This document shows positions 1-12,256 of a DNA stretch of 64,000 nucleotides, piece after piece. Numbering within the stretch: the first letter of the stretch is position 1; each line of letters begins with the position of its first letter. Source of the DNA: Azolla caroliniana (taxonomy: Eukaryota > Polypodiophyta); NCBI GenBank assembly GCA_043228905.1, contig JBHGNT010000020.1, positions 15,686,001 through 15,750,000 of the forward strand. Reading direction: 5' to 3'. The translations under genes were made by a program, and so were the position numbers. The notes below the pieces were generated by a model, which was not told the DNA's origin, ran no database searches, and saw only the letters and a program-made list of their open reading frames with translations.

Positions 1-1612
1 AGCAAATTTGAGGAGGGAGTTGAGAAGAGCCCGTGATTAAATTAAAATGTTCATACCTTTCTCGTGTGATATCGGATTTTTGTGTTCAAATATGCAAATC
101 GAAGCTAACAAAGCTAGCTATGATATGGAATTAAAAAAACAAGAATTTGAAACTCACGTCGAGTGAAATGACGAAATTAGAAAATTTGAGGAGTGAGTTT
201 ATAAGAGACATGAAGAGACATGGAATTAAAATGTTCATACCTGGCTCGTGTGATATCGGATTTTTGTGTTCAAACATGCGTACCGAAGCTAAGATTGCTA
301 GCTATGTTATGGAATTAAAAAATCAAGATTTTGAATCTAAGGTCGAGAGACATGAAGAAATTAGTAAATTTGAGGAGGGACATGAGAAGAGCCCGTGAGT
401 AAAGTAAAATGTTCATACCTGGCTCGTGTAATATCGGATTTTTGTGTTCAAATATGCAAATCGAAGCTAACAAAGCTAGCTATGATATAGAATTAAAAAA
501 TCAAGATTTTGAAACTCAGGTCAAGAGACATGAAGAAATTAGCAAATTTGAGGATGGACTCGAGAAGAGCCTGTGAGTAAATTAAAATGGTCATACCTGG
601 CTAGTGTGATATCGGATTTTTGTGTTCAAACATGCGTATTGAAACTCACGACGCTAGCTATGATAAGCAATTAAAAAATCAAGATTTTGAAACTCAGGTC
701 GAGAGACATGAAGAAATTAGCAAATTTGAGGATGGACTCGAGAAGAGCCTGTGAGTAAATTAAAATGGTCATACCTGGCTATGATATGGAATTAAAAAAT
801 TTAAGATTTTGAAGCTCAGGTCGAGAGACATGAAGAAATTAGCAAATTTGAGGAGGGAGTTGAGAAGAGCCTGTGAGTAAATTAAAATGTTCATACATGG
901 GTTGTGGGATATCGTCTTTTTGTGCTAAAACATGCGTATGGAAGCTCACAACGCTAGATATGATAAGCAATTAAAAAATCCAGATTTTGAAACTCAGGTC
1001 GAGAGACATGAAGAAATTAGCAAATTGGAGGATGGACTCGAGAAGAGCCTGTGAGTAAATTAAAATGTTCATACCTGGCTATTATATGGAATTAAAAAAT
1101 TAAGATTTTGAAGCTCAGGTCGAGAGACATGAGGAAATTAGCAGATTTGAGGAGGGAGTTGAGAAGAGCTTGTGAGTAAATTATAATGTTCATACATGGC
1201 TTGTGTGATATCGGATTTTTGTGTTAAAACATGCGTATGGAAGCTCACAACGCTAGATATGATAAGCAATTAAAAAATCAAGATTTTGAAACTCAGGTCG
1301 AGAGACATGAAGAAATTAGCAAATATGAGGATGGACTCGAGAAGAGCCTGTGAGTAAATTAAAATGTTCATACATGGCTCATGTGATATCGGATTTTTGT
1401 GTTCAAACATTCAAATCGAAGGTAACAAAGCTAGCTATGATATGGAATTAAAAAATCAAGATTTTGAAACTCAGGTTGGGAGACATGAAGAAATTAGCAA
1501 ATTTGAGGAGGGACATGAGAAGAGCCTGTGAGTAAATTAAAATGTTCATACCTGGCTCGTTTGATATCGGATTTTTGTGTTCAAACATGTGTATTGAAAC
1601 TCACAACGCTAG

Positions 1613-1781
1613 AAAAAGTTTTGGTTCTTTGTCTATTCATATCCGCCGGCATCTGGCTTTTTTTACAAGTCAGCAACAGAATTCATGACTTCATTGATTC
1701 GCGCTAACATTTCTAAAAATGTAATGGATAACTTAGGAAATTTTTTTTTAGCTTCGGATCCAACTTCTGTCCAATAAAAGC
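1613..1781. other. 169-bp non-satellite filler inside a monomer
   Basis: A monomer reading gctag|ctatggtaag is split by 169 bp of unrelated DNA starting aaaaagttttgg and ending ccaataaaagc. No target-site duplication or terminal inverted repeat is visible, which suits filler captured during break repair better than a transposon. On the minus strand it reads as the last ~39 codons of an open frame (GFYWTEVGSEAKKK then FPKLSITFLEMLARINEV) closed by TAA, so it may derive from the end of a gene; I do not recognise the protein. The same filler lies at 53522-53691 with one extra T in its T-run, which breaks that frame. Confidence 0.75.
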
Positions 1782-3821
1782 CTATGGTAAGCAGTTAAAA
1801 AATCAAGATTTTGAAACTCAGGTCGAGAGACATGAAGAAATTAGCAAATTTGAGGAGGGACTTGAGAAGAGCCCGTGAGTAAATTAAAATGGTCATACCA
1901 AGTTCCTGTGATATCGGATTTCTGTGTTCAAATATGCAAATCGAAGCTAACAAAGCTAGCTATGATATGGAATTAAAAAAACAAGGTTTTGAAACATAGG
2001 TCGAGAGACATGAAAAAATTGGCAAATTTGAGGAGGGAGTTGAGAAGAGCCCGTGATTAAATTAAAATGTTCATACCTGGCTCGTGTGATATCGGATTTC
2101 TGTGTTAAAACATGCGTATGGAAGCTCACAACGCTAGCTATGATAAGCAATTAAAAAATCAAGATTTTGAAACTCAGGTCGAGAGACATGAAGAAATTAC
2201 CAAATTTGAGGATGGACTCGAGAAGAGCCTCTGAGTAAATTAAAATGTTCATACCTGGCTCGTGTGATATCGGATGTTTGTGTTGAAACATGCGAATCGA
2301 AGCTAACAAAGCTAGCTATGATATGGAATTAAAATATCAAGATTCTGAAACTCAGATCGACAGACATGAAGAAATTAGCAAATTTGAGGAGGGACTGGAG
2401 AAGAGCCCGTGAGTAAATTAAAATGGTCATACCAAGTTCCTGTGATATCGGATTTCTGTGTTCAAATATTCAAATCGAAGCTAACAAAGCTAGCTATGAT
2501 ATGGAATTAAAAAATCAAGATTTCGAAACTCAGGTCGAGAGACATGAAGAAATCAGCAAATTTGAGGAGGGAGTGGAGAAGAGCCCGTGAGTAAATTAAA
2601 ATGGTCATACCTGGCTCGTGTGATATCGGATATTTGTGTTCAAACATGCGAATCGAAGCTAACAAAGCTAGCTATGATATGGAATTAAAAAATTAAGATT
2701 TTGAAGCTCAGGTCGAGAGACATGAAGAAATTAGCAAATTTGAGGAGGGAATTGAGAAGAGCCTGTGAGTAAATTAAAATGTTCATACATGGCTTGTGTG
2801 ATATCGGATTTCTGGGTTCAAAAATGCGAATCGAAGCGAACAAAACTAACTATGATATGGAATTAAAAAATCAAGTTTTTGAAACTCAGGTCGAGAGACA
2901 TGAAGAAATTAGCAAATTTGAGGATGGACTCGAGAAGAGCCTGTCAGTAAATTAAAATGTTCATACCTGGGTCTTGTGATATCGGATTTTTGTGTTCAAA
3001 CATGCGTATCGAAGCTAACAATGCTAGCTATGGTAAGCAATTAAATAATCAAGATTCTGAAGCTCAGGTCGAGAGACATGAAGAAATTAGCAAATTTCAG
3101 GAGGGAGTTGAGTAGAGCCTGTGAGTAAATTAAAATGTTCATACATGGCTTGTGTGATATCGGATTTTTGTGTTAAAACATGCGTATGGAAGCTCACAAC
3201 GCTAGCTATGATAAGCAATTAAAAAATCAAGATTTTGAGACTCAGGTCGAGAGACATGAAGAAATCAGGAAATTTGAGGAGGAAGTGGAGAACAGCCCGT
3301 GAGTAAATTAAAATGTTCATACCTGGCTTGTGTGATATCGGATTTTTGTGTTCAAACATGCGTATTGAAACTCACAACGCTAGCTATGAGACATGAAGGA
3401 ATTAGCAAATTTGAGCATGGACTCGAGAAGAGCCTGTGAGTAAATTAAAATGTTCATACCTGGCTCGTGTGATATCGGATTTTTGTGTTCAAACATTCAA
3501 ATCGAAGCTAACAAAGCTAGCTACGATATGGAATTAAAAAATCAAAATTTTGAAACTCATATCAAGAGACATGAAGGGATTAGCAAATTTGAGGAGGGAC
3601 TTGAGAAGAGCCCGTGAGTAAATTAAAATAGTCATACCTGCCTCGTGTGATATCGGATTTCTGTGTTCAAACATGCGTATTGAAACTCACGACACTAGCT
3701 ATGATAAGCAATTAAAAAATTAGGTTTTGAAACTCAGGTCGACAGACATGAAGAAATTAGCAAATTTGAGGAGGGACATGAGAAGAGCCCGTGAGTAAAT
3801 TAAAATGTTCATACCTGGCTC

Positions 3822-3826
3822 GTTTG
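3822..3826. other. Empty target site (GTTTG) matching copia element 1
   Basis: The sequence ctggctcgtttgatatcgg here is the uninterrupted form of the site that holds copia element 1 at 55916-61337, where GTTTG is duplicated on both sides (55911-55915 and 61338-61342). Flanks on both sides match beyond the site, so this is the pre-insertion state preserved in the duplicated satellite copy. Confidence 0.85.
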
Positions 3827-5497
3827 ATATCGGATTTTTGTGTTCAAACATGCGTATTGAAACTCACAACGCTAGCTATGGTAAGCAATTAAAAAATCAA
3901 GATTTTGAAACTCAGGTCGAGAGACATGAAGAAATTAGCAAATTTGAGGATGGACTCGAGAAGAGCCTGTCAGTAAATTAAAATGTTCATACCTGGGTCT
4001 TGTGATATCGGATTTTTGTGTTCAAACATGCGTATCGAAGCTAAGAATGCTAGCTATGTTATGGAATTAAAAAATAAGGATTTTGAAACTCAGGTCGAGA
4101 GACATGAAGAAATTAGCAAATTTAAGGAGGACATGAGAAAAACCTGTGAGTAAATTAAAATGTTCATACCTGGCTCATGTGATATTGGATGTTTGTGTTG
4201 AAACATGCGAATTGAAGTTAACAAAGCTAGCTATGATATGGAATTAAAAAATCAAGATTTTGAAACTCAGATCGAGAGAGATGAAGAAATTAGAAAATTT
4301 GAGGAGGGAGTTGAGAAGAGTCCGTGAGTAAATTAAAATGTTCACACCTGGCTCGTGTGATATCGGATATTTGTGTTAAAACATGCCGATCGAAGCTAAC
4401 AACGCTAACTATGATATGGAATTAAAAATTCAAGATTTTGAAACTCAGGTCGAGAGACATGAAGAAATTAGCAAATTTGAGGAGGGACTTGGGAAGAGCC
4501 CGTGAGTAAATTAAAATGTTCATACCTGGTTCGTGGGATATCGGATTTTTGTGTTCAAACATGCGTATCGAATTAAAACATGAGAATTAAAAAATCAAGA
4601 TTTTGAAACTCAGGTCAAGAGACATTAAGAAATTAGCAAATTTAAGCAAGAACTTCAGAAGAGCCGGTGAGTAAATTAAAATGTTCATACCTGGCTCGTG
4701 TGATATCGGATATTTGTGTTCAAACATGCGTATTGAAACTCACAACGCTAGCTATGATAAACAATTCAAAAATCAAGATTTTGAAACTCAGGTCGAGAGA
4801 CATGAAGAAATTAGCAAATTTGAGGATGGACTCGAGAAGAGCCTGTGAGTAAATTAAAATGTTCATACCTGGCTCGTGTGATATTGGATTTTTGTGTTCA
4901 AACATTCAAATCGAAGCTAACAAAGCTAGCTATGATATGGAATTAAAAAATCAAGATTTTGAAACTCAGATCAAGAGACATGAAGGTATTAGCAAATTTG
5001 AGGAGGGAGTTGAGAAGAGCCCGGAAGTAAATTAAAATGTTCATACGTGGCTCGTGTGATATCGGATTTTTGTGTTCAAACATGCAAATTGAAGCTAACA
5101 AAGCTAGCTATGATGTGGAATTAAAAAATCAAGATTTTGAAAGTCAGGTCAAGAGACATGAAGAAATTAGCAAATTTAAGCAAGAACTTCAGAAGAGCCG
5201 GTGAGTAAATTAAAATGTTCATACCTGGCTCGTGTGATAACGGATTTCTGTGTTCAAACATGTGTATCGAAGCTAACAGTGCTAGCTATGATATAGAATT
5301 AAAAAATCAAGATTCTGAAACTCAGGTTGAGAGACATGAAGAAATTAGCAAATTTGAGGAGGGAGTTGAGAAGAGCCCGTGAGTAAATTAAAATGTTCAT
5401 ACCTGGCTCGTGTGATATCGGAATTCTGTGTTCAAACATGCGTATCGAAGCTATCAATGCTAGCTATGTTATGGAATTAAGAAATCAAGATATTGAA

Positions 5498-7768
5498 ACT
5501 CAGGTCGATAGACATGAAGGAATTAGCAAATTTGAGGAGGGAGTTGAGAAGAGCCCGTGAGTAAATTAAAATGGTCATACCTGGCTCGTGTGATATCGGA
5601 TTTTTGTGTTCAAAGATGCGAATCGAAGCTAACAACGCTACGTATCTTATGGAATTAAAAAATAGAGATTTTGAAACTCAGGTCGAGAGACATGAAGAAA
5701 TTAGCAAATTTGAGGAGGGAATCGATCAATATTTTGAAACTCAGGTCGAGAGACATGAAGAAATTAGCAAATTTAAGGAGGGAGTGGAGAAGAGCCGGTG
5801 AGTAAATTAAAATGGTCATACCTTGCTCGTGTGATATCGGATGTTTGTGTTGAAACATGCGAATCGAAGCTAACAAAACTAGCTATGATATGGAATTAAA
5901 AAATCAAGATTCTGAAACTCAGGTCGAGAGACATGAAGAAATTAGCAAATTTGAGGAGGGAGTTGAGAAGAGCCCGTGAGTAAATTAAAATGGTCATACC
6001 TGGCTCGTGTGATATCGGATTTCTGTGTTCAAACATGCGAATCGAAGCTAACAATTCTAGCTATGTTATGGAATTAAAAAATCAAGATTTTGAAACTCAG
6101 GTGGAGAGACATAAAGAAATTAGCAAATTTGAGAAGGAAATCGAGAAGAGCCCGTGAGTAAATTAAAATGTTCATACCTGGCTCGTGTGATATCAGATAT
6201 TTGTTTTCAAACATGTGAATCGAAGCTAACAATGCTAGCTATGTTATGGAATTAAGAAATCAATATTTTGAAACTCAGGTCGAGAGACATGAAGGAATTA
6301 GCAAATTTGAGAAGGGAGTTGAGAAGAGCCTGTGAGTAAATTAAAATGTTCATACATGGCTTGTGTGATATCGGATTTTTGTGTTAAAACATGCGTATGG
6401 AAGCTGACAACGCTAGCTATGATAAGCAATTAAAAAATCAAGATTTTGAAACTCACGTCGAGAGACATGAAGAAATTAGCAAATTTGAGGAGGGACATGA
6501 TAACAGCCCGTGAGAAAATTAAAATGGTCATACCTGGCTCGTGTGATATCGGATGTTTGTGTTGAAACATGCGAATCGAAGCTAACAAAGCTAGCGATGA
6601 TATGGAATTAATAAATCAAGATTTTGAAACTCAGGTCGATAGACATGAAGGAATTAGCAAATTTGAGGAGGGAGTTGAGAAGAGCCCGTGAGTAAATTAA
6701 AATGGTCATACCTGGCTCGTGTGATATCGGATTTTTGTGTTCAAAGATGCGAATCGAAGCTAACAACGCTACGTATCTTATGGAATTAAAAAATAGAGAT
6801 TTTGAAACTCAGGTCGAGAGACATGAAGAAATTAGCAAATTTGAGGAGGGAATCGATCAATATTTTGAAACTCAGGTCGAGAGACATGAAGAAATTAGCA
6901 AATTTAAGGAGGGAGTGGAGAAGAGCCGGTGAGTAAATTAAAATGGTCATACCTTGCTCGTGTGATATCGGATGTTTGTGTTGAAACATGCGAATCGAAG
7001 CTAACAAAACTAGCTATGATATGGAATTAAAAAATCAAGATTCTGAAACTCAGGTCGAGAGACATGAAGAAATTAGCAAATTTGAGGAGGGAGTTGAGAA
7101 GAGCCCGTGAGTAAATTAAAATGGTCATACCTGGCTCGTGTGATATCGGATTTCTGTGTTCAAACATGCGAATCGAAGCTAACAATTCTAGCTATGTTAT
7201 GGAATTAAAAAATCAAGATTTTGAAACTCAGGTGGAGAGACATAAAGAAATTAGCAAATTTGAGAAGGAAATCGAGAAGAGCCCGTGAGTAAATTAAAAT
7301 GTTCATACCTGGCTCGTGTGATATCAGATATTTGTTTTCAAACATGTGAATCGAAGCTAACAATGCTAGCTATGTTATGGAATTAAGAAATCAATATTTT
7401 GAAACTCAGGTCGAGAGACATGAAGGAATTAGCAAATTTGAGAAGGGAGTTGAGAAGAGCCTGTGAGTAAATTAAAATGTTCATACATGGCTTGTGTGAT
7501 ATCGGATTTTTGTGTTAAAACATGCGTATGGAAGCTGACAACGCTAGCTATGATAAGCAATTAAAAAATCAAGATTTTGAAACTCACGTCGAGAGACATG
7601 AAGAAATTAGCAAATTTGAGGAGGGACATGATAACAGCCCGTGAGAAAATTAAAATGGTCATACCTGGCTCGTGTGATATCGGATGTTTGTGTTGAAACA
7701 TGCGAATCGAAGCTAACAAAGCTAGCGATGATATGGAATTAATAAATCAAGATTTTGAAACTCAGGTC
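5498..7768. repeat. 1131-bp higher-order duplication, two copies
   Basis: Positions from about 5498 repeat with an offset of 1131 bp up to about 7768. 1131 equals six 178-bp monomers plus 63 bp, the extra 63 bp coming from one enlarged monomer in each copy. The two copies look nearly identical over more than 1 kb while neighbouring monomers differ much more, so the duplication is recent. The first part of the same unit is seen a third time at about 63191-64000. Confidence 0.9.
5557..5797. repeat. 241-bp variant monomer with 63-bp internal duplication
   Basis: Anchor-to-anchor distance is 241 bp instead of 178. A 63-bp segment (gaaactcaggtcgagagaca through ggaggga) is present twice, joined by atcgatcaatattt. 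Identical variants lie at 6688-6928 and 63251-63491 (the last with a few substitutions), so this monomer is a good tag for the higher-order unit. Confidence 0.9.
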
Positions 7769-10700
7769 CAGAGACATGAAGAAATTAGCAAATTTGAGGA
7801 GAGAGTTGAGAAGAGCCTGTGAGTAAATTAAAATGTTCATACCTGGCTCGTTTTGATATCGGATTTTTGTGTTCAAACATGCTTATTGAAACTCACAACG
7901 CTAGCTATGATAAGCAATTAAAAAATCAAGATTTTGAAACTCAGGTCGAGAGACATGAGGAAATTAGCAAATTTGAGGAGGGACTTGAGAAGAGCCCGTG
8001 AGTAAATTAAAATGTTCATACCTGGCTCGTGTAATATCGGATTTTTGTGTTCAAACATGCATATCGAAGCTAACAATGCTAGCTATGATTTGGAATTAAA
8101 AAATCAAGATTTTGAAACTCAGGTCGAGAGACATGAAGAAATTAGCAAATTTGAGGAGGGAGTTGAGAAGAGCCTGTGAGTAAATTAAAATGTTCAAACA
8201 TGGCTTGTGTGATATCGAATTTTTGTGTTCATACATGCCTATCGAAGCTAACAACGCTAACTATGATATGAAATTAAAAATTCAAGATTTTGAAACTCAG
8301 GTCTAGAGACATGAAGAAATTAGCAAATTTGAGGAGGGACTTGGGAAGAGCCCGTGAGTAAATTAAAATGTTCATACCTGGTTCGTGTGATATCGGATTT
8401 TTGTGTTCAAACATGCAAATCGAAGCTAACAAAGCTAGCTATGATATGGAATTAAAAAATCAAGATTTTGAAAGTCAGGTCAAGAGACATGAAGAAATTA
8501 GCAAATTTAAGCAAGAACTTCAGAAGAGCCGGTGAGTAAATTAAAATGTTCATACCTGGCTCGTGTGATATCGGATTTTTGTGTTCAAAAATTCAAATCG
8601 AAGCTAACAAAGCTAGCTATGATAAACAATTAAAAAATCAAGATTTTGAAACTCAGGTCGAGAGACATGAAGAAATTAGAAAATTTGAGGAGGGACATGA
8701 GAAGAGACCGTGAGTAAATTAAAATGTTCATACCTGGCTCATGTGATATTGGATGTTTGTGTTGAAACATGCGAATTGAAGTTAATAAAGCTACCTATGA
8801 TATGGAATTAAAAAAGCAAGATTTTGAAACTCAGATCGAGAGACATGAAGAAATTAGCAAATTTGAGGAGGGAGTTGAGAAGAGCCCGTGAGTAAATTAA
8901 AATGTTCATACCTGGCTCGTGTGATATCGGATTTTTGTGTTCAAATATGCGTATCGAAGCTACGAATGCTAGCTATGTTATGGAATTAAAAAATCAAGAT
9001 TTTGAAACTCAGGTCGAGAGACATGAAGAAATTAGCAAATTTGAGGAGGACATGAGAAACACCTCTCAGTAAATTAAAATGTTCAAACATGGCTTGTGTG
9101 ATATCGGATTTTTGTGTTAAAACATGCATATGGAAGCTCACAACGCTAGCTATGTTAAGCAATTAAAAAATCAAACTTTGAAACTCAGGTCGAGAGACAT
9201 GAAGAAATTAGCAAATTTGAGGATGGACTCGAGAAGAGCCGATTAGTAAATTAAAATGTTCATACCTGGGTCGTGTGATATCGGATTGTTGTGTTCAAAC
9301 ATGTATATCGAAGCTAAGAATGCTAGCTATGTTATGGAATTAAAAAATCAAGATTTTGAAACTCAGGTTGAGAGAAATGAAGAAATTAGCATATTTGAGG
9401 AGGGACATGAGAAGAGACCGTGAGTAAATTAAAATGTTCATACCTGGCTCATGTGATATTGGATGTTTGTGTTGAAACATGCGAATTGAAGTTAACAAAG
9501 CTAGCTATGATATGGAATTAAAACATCAAGATTTCGTAACTCAGGTCGAGAGGCATGAAGAAATTAGAAAATTTGAGGAGGGAGTTGAGAAGAGCCCGTG
9601 AGTAAATTAAAATGTTCATACCTGGCTCGTGTGATATCGGATTTTTGTGTTCATACATGCCGATCGAAGCTAACAACGCTAACTATGATATGGAATTAAA
9701 AATTCACGATTTTGAAACTCAGGTCGAGAGACATGAAGAAATTAGCAAATTTGAGGAGGGACTTGAGAACAGCCCGTGAGTAAATTAAAATGGTCATACC
9801 TGGCTCGTGTGATATCGAATTTCTGTGTTCAAAGTTGCGAATCAAAGCTAACAACGCTAATTATCTTATGGAATTAAAAAATCAATATTTTGAAACTCAG
9901 GTCGAGAGACATGAAGAAATTAGCAAATTTGAGGAGGTAGTTGAGAAGAGCCCGTGAGTAAATGAAAATGGTCATACCTGGCTCGTGTGATATCGGATTT
10001 TTGTGTTCAAACATGCGAATCGAAGATAACAACGCTAGCTATGACATGGAATTAAAAAATCAAGATTTTGAAACTCAGATCAAGAGACATGAAGAAATTA
10101 GCAAATTTGACGAGGAGGAAATTAAAATGTTCATACCTGGCTCGTTTTGATATCGGATTTTTGTGTTCAAACATGCTTATTGAAACTCACAACGCTAGCT
10201 ATGATAAGCAATTAAAAAATCAAGATTCTGAAACTCAGGTCGAGAGACATGAAGAAATTAGCAAATTTGAGGATGGAGTCGAGAAGAGCCTGTGAGTAAA
10301 GTAAAATGTTCATACCCGGCTCGTGTGATATTGGATTCTTGTGTTCAAACATTCACATCGAAGCTAACAAAGCTAGCTATGATATGGAATTAAAAAATCA
10401 AGATTTTGAAACTCAGGTCGAGAGACATGAAGAAATTAGCAAATTTGAGGAGGGACATGAGAAGAGCCTGTGAGTAAATTAAAATGTTCATACCTGGCTC
10501 GTTTGATATCGGATTTTTGTGTTCAAATATGGGTATTGAAACTCACAACGCTAGCTATGATAAGCAATTAAAAAATCAAGATTTTGAAACTCAGGTCGAG
10601 AGACATGAAGAAATTAGCAAATTTGAGAATGGACTCGAGAAGAGCCTGTGTGTAAATTAAAATGTTCATACCTGGCTCATGTGATATTGGATGTTTGTGT

Positions 10701-12256
10701 TGAAACATGCGAATCGAAGTTAACAAAGCTAGCTATGATATGGAATTAAAAAATCAAGATTTTGAAACTCAGATCGAGAGACATGAAGAAATTAGCAAAT
10801 TTGAGGAGGGAGTTGAGAAGAGCCCGTGAGTAAATTAAAATGTTCATACCTGGCTCATGTGATATTGGATGTTTGTGTTGAAACATGCGAATCGAAGTTA
10901 ACAAAGCTAGCTATGATATGGACTTAAGAAATCAAGATTTTGAAACTCAGATCGAGAGACATGAAGAAATTAGCAAATTTGAGGAGGGAGTTGAGAAGAG
11001 CCCGTGAGTAAATTAAAATGGTTATACCTGGCTCGTGTGATATCGGATTTTTGTGTTCAAACATTCAAATCGAAGCTAACAACGCTAACTATGATATGAA
11101 ATTAAAAAATCAAGATTTTGAAACTCAGGTCGAGAGACATGAAGAAATTAGCAAATATGAGGAGGGACTGGAGAAGAGCCCGTGAGTAAATTAAAATGGT
11201 CATACCTGGCTCGTGTGATATCGGATTTTTGTGTTCAAACATGCGAATCGAAGCTAACAAAGCTAGCTATGATATGGAATTAAAAAATCAAGATTTTGAA
11301 ACTCAGGTCGAGAGACATGAAGAAATTAGCATATTTGAGGAGGGAATGGAGAAGAGCCCGTGAGTAAATTAAAATGTTCATACCTAGCTCGTGTGATATC
11401 AGATATTTGTGTTCAACATGTGAATCGAAGCTAACAATGCTAGCTATGTTATGCAATTAAGAAATCAATATTTTGAAACTCAGGTCGAGAAGAGTCCGTG
11501 AGTAAATTAAAATGGTCATACCTGGCTCGTGTGATATCGGATATTTGTGTTCAAACATGCGTATTGAACCTAAGAAAGCTAGCTATAATATGGAATTAAA
11601 TAAATAAGATTTTGAAACTCAGGTCGAGAGACATGAACAAATTAGCAAATTTGAGGAGGGAGTTGAGAAGAGCCTGTGAGTAAATTAAAATGTTCATACA
11701 TGGCTTGTGTGATATCGGATTTTTGTGTTAAAACATGCGTATGATATGGAATTAAAAAATCAAGATTTTGAAACTCAGGTCGAGAGACATGAAGAAATTA
11801 GCAAATTTGAGGAGGGACATGAGAAGAGACCGTGAGTAAATTAAAATGTTCATACCTGGCTCATGTGATATTGGATGTTTGTGTTGAATCATGTGAATCG
11901 AAGTTAACAAAGCTAGCTATGATATGGAATTAAAAAATCAAGATTTTGAAACTCAGATCGAGAGACATGAAGAAATTAGCAAATTTGAGGAGGGAGTCGA
12001 GAAGAGCCTGTGAGTAAATTAAAATGTTCATACTTGGCTCGTGTGATATCGGATTTTTGTGTTCAAACAATCAAATCGAAGCTAACAAAGCTAGCTATGA
12101 TATGGAATTAAAAAATCAAGATTTTGAAACTCAGGTCGAGAGACATGAAGAAATTAGGAAATTTGAGGAAGAACATGAGAAGAGCCTGTGAGTAAATTAA
12201 AATGTTCATACCTGGCTCGTGTGATATCGGATTTTTGTGGTCAAACATTCAAATCG

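Larger units (their letters stand above)
1..12256. repeat. Satellite array, subfamily A (left block), 178-bp monomer
   Basis: About 68 head-to-tail monomers fill this block. The period is exactly 178 bp where measured: the anchor gtgagtaaattaaaatg occurs at 5798, 5976 and 6154. Each monomer carries the anchor, then ctcgtgtgatatcggat (with an EcoRV site), a gaagctaac-gctagctatg segment (with an NheI site), caagattttgaaactcagg, and cgagagacatgaagaaatt. Monomers differ by scattered substitutions and a few short gaps. 178 is not a multiple of 3, so reading frame shifts from one monomer to the next and the short ORFs have no coding meaning. Monomer length and array size fit a plant centromeric satellite; centromere function is inferred. 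The block ends abruptly in gypsy pol sequence at about 12256. Confidence 0.95.

Noticed and set aside
147-398. Short open frames in the satellite (60-110 codons, both strands), many with similar peptides such as ISHEPGMNI
   Set aside because: They recur because the repeat recurs. The 178-bp period is not a multiple of three, frames change at each monomer, and no start context or domain is conserved.
1-12256. CENP-B box in the satellite monomer
   Set aside because: No match to the CENP-B box core was seen, and the motif is not expected in plants.
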